Shown in pieces: positions 1 to 6,158 of a DNA stretch of 6,435 nt. How positions within the stretch are numbered: position 1 is the stretch's first letter; each line of letters begins with the position of its first letter. The notes beneath the pieces are model-generated. The model ran no database searches and was not told the DNA's origin. It saw only the letters and a list, made by a program, of their open reading frames with translations. The stretch is from Candidatus Aminicenantota bacterium (GTDB lineage: Bacteria > Acidobacteriota > Aminicenantia > Aminicenantales > Aminicenantaceae). The translations under genes and the position numbers were made by a program. The stretch spans positions 1 through 6,435 of the forward strand of contig JAUWVG010000146.1 of the NCBI GenBank assembly GCA_030617525.1, in the 5' to 3' direction.

Positions 1-2033
1 TTGCCGTCCTGGATGTTGGCATGAATAAAGCAGTCCGTAAAGGGGACATCGCCCAGCAGGTAAAGACCCATCATCTGCATGCGGGCTACCCAGAGCGTGA
101 TGATATCTCGGGCCGTAACCAGACAGGAACCGGGATAGTAGTAGTCCAGACTGTTTTTATTGTCGTCCACAGCACCCAGGGATCTCTGCCCTTTGTCCAC
201 TCGTGCAGTCTCAGAATCCGGCCAACCCAGAGTACTGAACGGCCAGAGAGAAGAGCTGAACCAGGTATCAAGCACATCCGGATCTTGCTCTAAACCCAGG
301 GATTCGAGCTGACCGGCATATTGTTCTTCGGCCTTACCGTCTCTGAGAGATACGAGCAGATCATATTTTCTAGTTTTTTCCAGTTTTCCTCTATCTGTGA
401 GGATGAAGAGCTTTCCATCAGAATCGGCTATCCAACTCACCAGCTGCTCGCTTTGCGGCAGGGCTTCTGCGATTTTTTCAATTTCGTCAGCCGAAAAGCT
501 TTTATGCCAGATGGGAATCCTGTGGCCCCACCAGAGCTGGCGGCTGATACACCAGTCCCGTTTTTCCTTGAGCCAACTCGAGTATGTGCCTCCATAGCGG
601 GTGTGGTCGGGATAGAAGGTCAACCGTCTTCCTGAAAGTGTTTCGTACTCCCTGCCGATGGCGTCGACCGCTGCCTGGGCAAGGCCTGCTGCACGGAATT
701 CTTTCCGGGTTCCGGCACCGCAGAGAATGCCCTTATCCACATCTCCCATATGGATAAACCACTGTTTGGAAAGATAGGGTTCAATCTGGCTTTTAGAACG
801 GTCGGAATGGCCGATTTCTATCTCTCTATCCTCTATATCTTCCATTAAACCTAAAGCTTCCAGGTCAGCGATAACCTTCTCACGTGCATCAAACCGGTCC
901 AGGCCGCTGTAGGGACCGGCATTGTCATTGAGAGTCCCGTCCGGATTCAAGATATTGATGATGTCGATCTTTTTCTTGTGGCGGCTCCACACATCATAGT
1001 CATTGGGGTCATGAGCCGGTGTGATTTTAACACAGCCTGAGCCGAGTTCGGGCTTGGCCCAGGAGTCAAGAATAAGAGGCATTTCTCTCTCTAAAAGCGG
1101 AAGCAGAACCTTACGGCCGCTCTGAGCCATCTCTCTAAGTTTAAGAAGATGCGGGAGGAGATTTTTCTTTTTGGCTTTAATGTCCTCCAATGTTTCTTCA
1201 AGCAAAGGCTTGTCCTTTTTGGGGGCAGTTTTTATTCGCTCAGGCAGCTCGCGAAGAAGTCTGTCCAGTTCACTTTCAGGATCGGGATGGCAGGCCACGG
1301 CCGTATCTCCCAGCATAGTTTCAGGCCGCGTTGTCGCCACTGTGACAAACTCAGGCTCATCCGGTTTTGGATCGATAATCGGATAACGGATGTGCCAGAA
1401 ATGTCCCTGGATTTTTTCATAGATGATTTCATCATCACTGACAGCCGTTTGGAGCTGACAATCCCAGTTGACCAAACGATCACCACGAAAAATCAAGCCG
1501 TCACGGAACAGCCGGAAAAAAGCCTCCCTTACAGCCCTTGTACAGACTGCATCCATAGTAAAGCGCACACGGCCCCAATCACACGAACTGCCTATAATCT
1601 GCAGCTGTTCGATGATCCGCTGCTGGTATTCATCCTTCCATGCCCAGATTCTCTCCACAAGGGCTTCACGGCCAATATCATGCCGGGTTTTCTTTTCCAA
1701 CTCGAAGAGCCTCTTTTCGACAACAGCTTGAGTCGCTATCCCGGCATGGTCAGTACCCGGCATCCAAAGGGAATTATCCCCCATCATCCTGTGCCAGCGG
1801 ATCAAGAGGTCCTGCATAACGTTATCCATGGCGTGTCCCATATGCAGGGCACCGGTCACATTAGGCAGGGGCATCATGATGACGTAAGAGTTTTCTCTGC
1901 TGTCCGGATTTGCAGCAAATGCATCGGAGTCCATCCACTTCTTATAAATCTTCTTATCATAAGAAGAAAAATCAAAATGTATGGGAAAGTTTTCTGATTT
2001 TTTTTCTGTGTCTTTCGATTCGTTTTTTTTCAT
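1..2033 (-). CDS. valS: Valyl-tRNA synthetase, N-terminal 677 codons (3' end cut by the window edge)
   Basis: This enzyme charges tRNA-Val with valine using ATP and hydrolyses mischarged Thr-tRNA; it is cytoplasmic and essential. The minus-strand frame is open from the ATG at 2031-2033 to the left edge. Visible class I motifs are PLPNVTGALHMGH (HIGH box, residues 64-67), GTDHAGIATQ (93-102), the CP1 editing motif TTRPETMLGDT (234-244), GSGCVKITPAHDPNDYDVW (331-349), RDWCISRQLWWGHRIPIW (492-509) and DTWFSSSLWPFSTLGWP (589-605). The window ends just before the expected KMSKS motif. The start is fixed by an in-frame stop 15 bases upstream (TGA, 2049-2051) and a purine-rich GAGAG just before the ATG. 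About 45 extra charged, Lys/Glu-rich residues (roughly 252-305) lie in the editing region compared with E. coli ValRS. There are further insertions around 512-580 and 606-630. From memory this architecture is typical of planctomycete-like ValRS. Identity is near certain; lineage is inferred. Confidence 0.97.
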   Translation of the reverse strand, partial: MKKNESKDTEKKSENFPIHFDFSSYDKKIYKKWMDSDAFAANPDSRENSYVIMMPLPNVTGALHMGHAMDNVMQDLLIRWHRMMGDNSLWMPGTDHAGIATQAVVEKRLFELEKKTRHDIGREALVERIWAWKDEYQQRIIEQLQIIGSSCDWGRVRFTMDAVCTRAVREAFFRLFRDGLIFRGDRLVNWDCQLQTAVSDDEIIYEKIQGHFWHIRYPIIDPKPDEPEFVTVATTRPETMLGDTAVACHPDPESELDRLLRELPERIKTAPKKDKPLLEETLEDIKAKKKNLLPHLLKLREMAQSGRKVLLPLLEREMPLILDSWAKPELGSGCVKITPAHDPNDYDVWSRHKKKIDIINILNPDGTLNDNAGPYSGLDRFDAREKVIADLEALGLMEDIEDREIEIGHSDRSKSQIEPYLSKQWFIHMGDVDKGILCGAGTRKEFRAAGLAQAAVDAIGREYETLSGRRLTFYPDHTRYGGTYSSWLKEKRDWCISRQLWWGHRIPIWHKSFSADEIEKIAEALPQSEQLVSWIADSDGKLFILTDRGKLEKTRKYDLLVSLRDGKAEEQYAGQLESLGLEQDPDVLDTWFSSSLWPFSTLGWPDSETARVDKGQRSLGAVDDNKNSLDYYYPGSCLVTARDIITLWVARMQMMGLYLLGDVPFTDCFIHANIQDG

Positions 2034-2089
2034 TTTCTCTCTGAGTATTCATGCGCAAATGACTGCACTAAAAGCAGTTAAGTTCCGCT

Positions 2090-2118
2090 ATCTTACAATA
2101 GCCGTTTTTTGAAGTCAA
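2090..2118 (-). promoter_or_regulatory. Predicted sigma70-type promoter of valS
   Basis: On the minus strand TTGACT (-35, 2113-2118) is followed after exactly 17 bases by TAAGAT (-10, 2090-2095). These match the consensus at 5 of 6 and 4 of 6 positions. Transcription would begin near 2083, giving a leader of about 50 bases before the valS ATG. That leader holds a small 5-bp hairpin (ACTGC/GCAGT, around 2062-2078 on the plus strand), too short to be a T-box riboswitch. The call rests on hexamer match and spacing only. Confidence 0.6.
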
Positions 2119-2126
2119 TGAACCGG

Positions 2127-2154
2127 AGGGGTCGAATGTTGAGATGCGACCCCT
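2127..2154. promoter_or_regulatory. Operator-like inverted repeat spanning the -35 box of the GNAT gene promoter
   Basis: AGGGGTCG (2127-2134) and CGACCCCT (2147-2154) form a perfect 8-bp inverted repeat with a 12-base spacer. Arm centres are 20 bp apart, about two helical turns, as expected for a dimeric DNA-binding protein. The -35 hexamer of the downstream promoter (2139-2144) lies inside the spacer, so a bound regulator would block RNA polymerase. The left arm is also only 8 bases from the -35 of the divergent valS promoter. A hairpin terminator is less likely: it is followed only by TTTAATAAT rather than a U run, and it lies upstream of the predicted transcription start. The repeat is seen directly; the operator role is inferred. 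Confidence 0.5.
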
Positions 2155-2167
2155 TTAATAATATAAT
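2139..2167 (+). promoter_or_regulatory. Predicted strong sigma70-type promoter of the GNAT-YoaP gene
   Basis: TTGAGA (-35, 2139-2144; 5 of 6 consensus) and a perfect TATAAT (-10, 2162-2167) are separated by 17 bases. The start of transcription is expected near 2174. That leaves about 26 bases before the ATG at 2200 but only about 11 before the ATG at 2185, which supports the downstream start codon. The promoter is embedded in the inverted repeat described separately. Confidence 0.65.
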
Positions 2168-2199
2168 CATCTCCATGGAAAAAAATGAGAGAAGGTTTC

Positions 2200-2958
2200 A
2201 TGTCCCCTGACAGCTATAAAATCATCAGCCTTACAGAAGACAATATAGACAAGGAACATATCTGTTGTGGATTTTCTGATATAAAGCTCGCCAAGGGAAC
2301 CCGCCTGAAAAAAGAACTCATAAAGAGAAGGCTGCCCGAAGGATTTAAGTTTAAAAAAATGGATGTCCGAGGAAAAGTCTTCATAGAGTATGTCCCGGCC
2401 GAATTTGCATGGAGTCCTGTTGAAGCGCCAGGTTACACATTTATCCACTGCTTCTGGGTTTCCGGCCGGTATAAGGGACAGGGACTCGGAACCAGGCTGA
2501 TGGATGAATGTATCAAAGATTCAGGAGAGAAAAATGGAGTAGTCTGTTTAACCACAAAAAAAGTCATGCCGTTTCTTACAGACAAAGGATTTTTTCTGAA
2601 AAAAGGATTCGAAGTTTGTGATACGGCACCTCCCTATTTTGAATTGATGGTTAAAAAAATTAAAGATGCTCCCTCCCCAAAATTCCGCGACAGTGCAAAA
2701 ATGGGGACTGTCCCCAATAAAAAAGGCCTCACCTTTATCTACTCTGATCTCTGTCCGTTTACAGATCACTGGGTGGACAAGCTGATCGTTTACGCTCGAG
2801 ACATAAACATTCCCTGCCAAAAAGCCAAAATCACAACTCTGGAACAGGCTCAGAATGCGCCTTCTGCTTTTTCGATATTCACCATCTTCTATAATGGGGA
2901 ATTTCTCACACACAAGATACCTTCACAAAAGGAATTCATCAAGCTTGTCTCCGTTTAA
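2200..2958 (+). CDS. GNAT-family N-acetyltransferase with C-terminal YoaP-like domain
   Basis: This is a 252-residue predicted cytoplasmic protein with no signal peptide. Residues about 1-160 form a GNAT fold: a CCG motif (22-24), FIEYVPAEFAW (61-71), GYTFIHCFWV (78-87), the acetyl-CoA pyrophosphate loop KGQGLG (92-97), and FLKKGFEV (132-139). Residues about 176-252 match the YoaP-like domain that follows GNAT in a family of uncharacterised bacterial acetyltransferases (FIYSDLCPFTDHW, with Cys185). The acceptor substrate is unknown. An ATG at 2185 would add five residues (MREGF). I prefer 2200 because AGAGAAGG (2188-2195) sits four bases before it and the predicted transcription start is near 2174. 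The two domains are joined by a linker (SAKMGTVPNKKG) encoded across a perfect palindrome. The gene is divergent from valS, with 142 bases between its predicted -10 region and the valS start region shared by both promoters. It lies 145 bases before the peptidase gene and is probably a separate transcript. Family is confident; function is not known. Confidence 0.9.
   Translation: MSPDSYKIISLTEDNIDKEHICCGFSDIKLAKGTRLKKELIKRRLPEGFKFKKMDVRGKVFIEYVPAEFAWSPVEAPGYTFIHCFWVSGRYKGQGLGTRLMDECIKDSGEKNGVVCLTTKKVMPFLTDKGFFLKKGFEVCDTAPPYFELMVKKIKDAPSPKFRDSAKMGTVPNKKGLTFIYSDLCPFTDHWVDKLIVYARDINIPCQKAKITTLEQAQNAPSAFSIFTIFYNGEFLTHKIPSQKEFIKLVSV
2702..2716. repeat. Perfect 15-bp palindrome, REP-like, inside the GNAT-YoaP gene
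   Basis: TGGGGACTGTCCCCA is a perfect palindrome around the central T at 2709, with 7-bp arms. It lies exactly in the codons of the inter-domain linker (KMGTVPN). The sequence resembles GGGGAC...GTCCCC elements that I recall as dispersed repeats in several bacterial phyla, sometimes appearing in proteins as MGTVP. Only one copy lies in this window, so calling it a dispersed repeat is an inference; the palindrome itself is certain. Confidence 0.45.
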
Positions 2959-3025
2959 AGATTTTTCCATCACCTTCCCAAAACTCTAAAAAAAATCGCG
3001 GAAATGGAGATGCTGTGCAAAAAAG

Positions 3026-3054
3026 TTGATAACAGCCATTCATTATGATATTGC
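3026..3054 (+). promoter_or_regulatory. Possible promoter of the peptidase-sulfatase operon
   Basis: In the 145-base gap after the GNAT gene, TTGATA (-35, 3026-3031; 5 of 6) is followed after 17 bases by TATTGC (3049-3054). The latter is a weak -10 helped by an upstream TG (3046-3047) in the extended -10 position. No terminator hairpin with a U run is visible in the gap, so read-through from the GNAT gene also remains possible. Confidence 0.35.
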
Positions 3055-3092
3055 ATAGGAACACAGTAAAACTCTTTCAATACACACTAGCT

Positions 3093-3099
3093 AGGAGGT
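3093..3099 (+). promoter_or_regulatory. Strong Shine-Dalgarno of the M24 peptidase gene
   Basis: AGGAGGT is a near-perfect anti-16S match, four bases before the ATG at 3104. It is the strongest ribosome binding site in the window and fixes the start that includes the signal peptide. Confidence 0.8.
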
Positions 3100-3103
3100 A
3101 CAA

Positions 3104-4456
3104 ATGAAATGGAAACTTTTAACATTAATGATATTAGTTCTGGCTCCACTTCTTGTTTTAATTGGGCAGGATTTCGACAATACCGAATTTGCCGCACGGC
3201 GTGCAGAATTTATGGAACAAATTTCAGATGGAATCGCAATTATTCTTGGGGCCACAACTCCAACCGGGGACAGTCACTTTTTTCAGACCAACGATTTTTA
3301 TTATTTCACCGGAGTGGAAATCCCCAATGCCATTCTCATCATCGATGGTTTGAACAATGAGAGCCTTATCTTTTTTACACTCAGTGAAGATGGGGCTCGA
3401 AGTGAAGGCCTTCCTGTTGAACTTGTTAGCGATCCTGTCAAAGCAACCGGAATAGAAAAAGCCTATTCCCTCGACCGTTTTTCCTCGATCCTCACACGAC
3501 TGAGCATGCAGATCCCCTTCATTTATACGCCTTATAAGCCCGGCGAGATTAACATGGTCAATACCAATGAAAAGTTTAATTCCCTGCAGCGGAACATGAC
3601 TATGAATATCTGGGATGGGCGGCTCACCCGGGAAATGCAGTTCGTCAAAAACCTGAAAGAAAAATTTCCTCATATCACGGTTAAAAACTGCTCTCCTTTA
3701 ATCTGGGACATGCGGAAAATCAAATCTCTTGCAGAAGTCAACCTCCTGCGCAGAGCTGGGCAGCTTGGGGTCGAAGCACATAAGGTGTTTATGAAAGCCA
3801 CGCATCCCGGAGTCAGAGAAAAGGAATTGGCGGCACTGTTCACATACACCTGTATGAGAAAAGACGCGATTGATCTTGCCTACAACGTGATCATCATGTC
3901 GGGTCCCAATCACGCTTACGGCCACTACCACATATACGATAGAACACTTGAAGATGGCGATTTTATCATCCTGGATGCCGGTCCCGATGTCGGCTACTAC
4001 AATGCGGACGTATCCAGCACATTTCCCGCCAACGGCAAATTTTCACAAAAACAAAAAGAGATTTATGACCTTGCCTATGGGATTTATGTCACCTGCCTCG
4101 AAAACTACAGGCCCGGAACAACATTCAGAGATATTGGCAATAAAGTGAAGGAACACCTCATCGAGAACGGTTTTGATCCCGAGGAAAGGAGATTCAGGGG
4201 GTTTATCCGCTACGGAGGATACAACCATTCCATCGGCATGGCCACGCATGATCCGATGGGAACATTCGCCGGACCGGACGAAGTCCTCCGGCCCGGATTT
4301 GTCTTTGCCTGCGACATCAACATGCCCTATGCAGACCAGGAGATGGGGATTCGCATTGAGGACACCGTGGTTATCACAGAGGATGGTTATGAAAACTTAT
4401 CTCAGGGACTTCCAAGATCATTAAAAGAGATCGAGTCCTTTATGAAAAAAAAATAA
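3104..4456 (+). CDS. Exported M24B metallopeptidase, Xaa-Pro aminopeptidase (aminopeptidase P)-like
   Basis: This 450-residue protein probably removes N-terminal residues preceding proline from peptides. Residues 1-21 look like a Sec signal peptide (MKWK, then a long Leu/Val/Ile stretch; no lipobox Cys), so it should act in the periplasm or outside. An N-terminal creatinase-like domain (about 28-165, with [12 protein letters not shown]) precedes the pita-bread catalytic domain (about 205-440). Metal ligands are visible at D291 (ILDAG), D302 (NADVSSTFP), H375 (YNHSIGM) and E419 (IRIEDTVV), with H382 (THDP) nearby. The 11-residue D-D and 29-residue H-to-next-ligand spacings match E. coli aminopeptidase P as I remember it. 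At the fourth ligand position this protein has D404 (FACDINMPY) instead of the usual Glu of the TIEPG motif. I recall Asp there in an exported subgroup of M24 proteins, so it may still bind metal. The gene precedes the sulfatase by 26 bases and is probably co-transcribed. Prolidase-like activity is an alternative. Confidence 0.88.
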   Translation: MKWKLLTLMILVLAPLLVLIGQDFDNTEFAARRAEFMEQISDGIAIILGATTPTGDSHFFQTNDFYYFTGVEIPNAILIIDGLNNESLIFFTLSEDGARSEGLPVELVSDPVKATGIEKAYSLDRFSSILTRLSMQIPFIYTPYKPGEINMVNTNEKFNSLQRNMTMNIWDGRLTREMQFVKNLKEKFPHITVKNCSPLIWDMRKIKSLAEVNLLRRAGQLGVEAHKVFMKATHPGVREKELAALFTYTCMRKDAIDLAYNVIIMSGPNHAYGHYHIYDRTLEDGDFIILDAGPDVGYYNADVSSTFPANGKFSQKQKEIYDLAYGIYVTCLENYRPGTTFRDIGNKVKEHLIENGFDPEERRFRGFIRYGGYNHSIGMATHDPMGTFAGPDEVLRPGFVFACDINMPYADQEMGIRIEDTVVITEDGYENLSQGLPRSLKEIESFMKKK

Positions 4457-4468
4457 GTTATACAAAGA

Positions 4469-4475
4469 AAAGGAG
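4469..4475 (+). promoter_or_regulatory. Shine-Dalgarno of the sulfatase gene
   Basis: AAAGGAG lies in the 26-base gap after the peptidase stop and seven bases before the ATG at 4483. The short gap with its own ribosome site and no promoter-like hexamers supports co-transcription of peptidase and sulfatase. Confidence 0.7.
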
Positions 4476-4482
4476 ACTCGGT

Positions 4483-6066
4483 ATGAAAAGACGCCAATTT
4501 ATTCACACAGTTGGAGTGGGCATGGCCACGCTGGCTGTGCCCGGATGTCTGAGCAAGACAAAAAGACCTAAACAAAAACCTAACATTTTGTTCATTATGA
4601 CAGACGACCATGCATCGCATGCAATCAGCAGCTACGGCAGCCGAATCAATAAAACGCCCAATATCGACAGGATTGCTGACGAGGGTGTGCGTTTCGAAAA
4701 CTGCTTCTGCACCAACGGCATCTGTGCTCCCAGCAGAGCGGTCATTTTATCCGGGAAACACAGCCATCTCAATGGACTCCGGGATAACGCCCAAACCTTT
4801 GACGGAACCCAGCAAACATTCCCTAAACTCCTCCAGCAGGCCGGATACCAGACTGTTATGCTGGGTAAGTGGCACCTCAAGAGCGATCCCACCGGCTTTC
4901 ATTACTGGAATATTCTCCCCGGGCAGGGACAGTACTACAATCCTGATCTGATCGAGATGGGAGAAAGAAAACAGCACTCCGGCTATGTCACCGACCTGAT
5001 TACGGATATCGCCCTCGACTATCTGGAAAACAAACGGGATAAAGAAAAGCCCTTCATGATGATGCTCCACCACAAGGCTCCTCACCGCAACTGGCAGCCC
5101 GCCCCCCGGCATCTGACGATGTATGACAATATCGAGTTTCCAGAACCGGACACATTGTTTGATGACTATTCCACACGTTCGGCAGCAGCAGCCGAGCAGG
5201 AGATGTCGCTGCGAGACCATATGCAGATAGCCTATGACCTGAAAATGGAGCCGGCTCCAAAGCGGCTGAATGAGGAACAACGGGCTGCCTGGGAGGCCGC
5301 TTACGGACCAAAGAGAGAGGCCTTCGAAAGGGAAAAGCCGGAGGGAGATGACCTGGTGCGGTGGAAATACCAGCGATACATGCAGGATTACTTGGGCTGC
5401 ATCGCCGCTGTAGACGAGAATATCGGCCGTGTGTTGGACTATCTGGATCAGTCCGGACTCGCCGAAAACACCATTGTGGTCTATACTTCCGACCAGGGCT
5501 TTTACCTGGGCGATCACGGCTGGTTTGACAAGCGCTTTATGTACGAAGAATCTCTCCGTATGCCGCTTCTGGCCAAGTTTCCTGGAAAAACTACACCAGG
5601 ATCAATAAACAACGAACTGGTTCAAAATCTAGATTTTGCTCCAACCTTTCTTGAACTCGCCGGAGTGGATGTCCCAAAAGACATGCAGGGCGAATCAATC
5701 GTGGGTTTCTTGCAGAACAAAACTGTCAGCGACTGGCGTGAGTCTATCTACTACCACTACTATGAATTTCCCGCCGTCCACATGGTGAAACGACACTATG
5801 GCGTCAGGACCAAACAGTACAAGCTAATGCACTATTACCACGATATTGATGCCTGGGAGCTTTATGACCTCGAAAATGACCCTCAGGAATTAAAAAATGT
5901 TTATGACAATCCGGACTATACCGATGTCGTCAAAAAGCTTAAGGCCGAACTGAAACGGCTTCAAGTCCTCTATGGGGATTCGGATGAACTGTCACAAAAA
6001 CTCCTCGAAGAGGATATGGAAAGACGGAGAAAAGCGCAGGAGCGCCGCAAAAAAAAGCAAAATTAG
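4483..6066 (+). CDS. Formylglycine-dependent sulfatase (S1 type, N-acetylglucosamine-6-sulfatase-like), Tat-type lipoprotein
   Basis: This 527-residue enzyme is predicted to hydrolyse sulfate esters on glycans. The leader has a twin-arginine-like RRQFI (residues 3-7), a hydrophobic stretch, and a lipobox-like AVPGC ending at Cys22, suggesting Tat export and lipid anchoring. The sulfatase motif [11 protein letters not shown] (81-91) has the Cys converted to formylglycine by a separate maturase, which is not in this window. Other active-site elements are DD (41-42), K92, GKWH (128-131), HHKAPH (196-201), DQG (337-339) and FDK ending at K350. Wording such as [20 protein letters not shown] and HKAPHRNW resembles, from memory, the S1_11 group that includes GlcNAc-6-O-sulfatases, but the sulfated substrate is not proven. 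The C-terminal domain (about 420-500) holds [15 protein letters not shown]. It ends in an unusually basic tail (residues 513-526, mostly Arg/Lys). It follows the M24 peptidase in a probable operon, and its stop codon overlaps that of the convergent small gene. Confidence 0.92.
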   Translation: MKRRQFIHTVGVGMATLAVPGCLSKTKRPKQKPNILFIMTDDHASHAISSYGSRINKTPNIDRIADEGVRFENCFCTNGICAPSRAVILSGKHSHLNGLRDNAQTFDGTQQTFPKLLQQAGYQTVMLGKWHLKSDPTGFHYWNILPGQGQYYNPDLIEMGERKQHSGYVTDLITDIALDYLENKRDKEKPFMMMLHHKAPHRNWQPAPRHLTMYDNIEFPEPDTLFDDYSTRSAAAAEQEMSLRDHMQIAYDLKMEPAPKRLNEEQRAAWEAAYGPKREAFEREKPEGDDLVRWKYQRYMQDYLGCIAAVDENIGRVLDYLDQSGLAENTIVVYTSDQGFYLGDHGWFDKRFMYEESLRMPLLAKFPGKTTPGSINNELVQNLDFAPTFLELAGVDVPKDMQGESIVGFLQNKTVSDWRESIYYHYYEFPAVHMVKRHYGVRTKQYKLMHYYHDIDAWELYDLENDPQELKNVYDNPDYTDVVKKLKAELKRLQVLYGDSDELSQKLLEEDMERRRKAQERRKKKQN

Positions 6067-6158
6067 TCTTCTTTAGAGGAACGGTACAGAGAATAGATAA
6101 ATCCTCCGAGACAGACTCCAAAGATCAAAATCATTGTGATGATGGTTTTAAGTTCCAT
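6063..6158 (-). CDS. MetS-type small subunit of an NSS transporter, 31 residues
   Basis: This gene is easily missed because of its size: ATG at 6156-6158, TAA at 6063-6065. The protein starts [14 protein letters not shown], continues through a hydrophobic [12 protein letters not shown] segment and ends in a short charged tail (RSSKED). It is a single membrane span with a Gly-Gly in its second half. Size, single span, GG motif and position directly after an NSS transporter match the MetS / methionine-alanine importer small-subunit family, first known from the corynebacterial MetPS transporter. Its start overlaps the transporter stop by 11 bases, with AGGGA (6164-6168) five bases upstream inside the transporter gene, so translation is probably coupled. 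Its stop codon overlaps the sulfatase stop on the other strand. It likely sits in the inner membrane with the transporter; its precise role there is not known from sequence. Confidence 0.8.
   Translation of the reverse strand: MELKTIITMILIFGVCLGGFIYSLYRSSKED

Noticed and set aside
1149..1997. A 282-codon plus-strand open frame
   Set aside because: It lies entirely antisense to valS, whose frame carries many conserved synthetase motifs. Its translation shows no family resemblance and it has no convincing ribosome site.
2034..2083. T-box or amino-acid-responsive leader for valS
   Set aside because: The predicted leader is about 50 bases with one 5-bp hairpin, far too short for a T-box, and no leader-peptide run of Val codons is present.
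2127..2154. Rho-independent terminator
   Set aside because: The stem is good, but neither strand has a U run after it and no gene ends into it; the overlap with a promoter favours an operator.
2960..2997. GATTTTT / AAAAATC stem after the GNAT gene as a terminator
   Set aside because: It is an all A-T stem with one closing G-C pair and a long loop, with no U run after it.
4747..5517. A 256-codon minus-strand open frame
   Set aside because: It is antisense to the sulfatase catalytic core, which is clearly the real gene; its translation has no recognisable motif.
6034..6046. Short GCGC hairpin as a terminator for the minus-strand transporter operon
   Set aside because: It has only 4-5 bp of stem and lies within the sulfatase coding sequence; the following TTTTCT is a poor U run.
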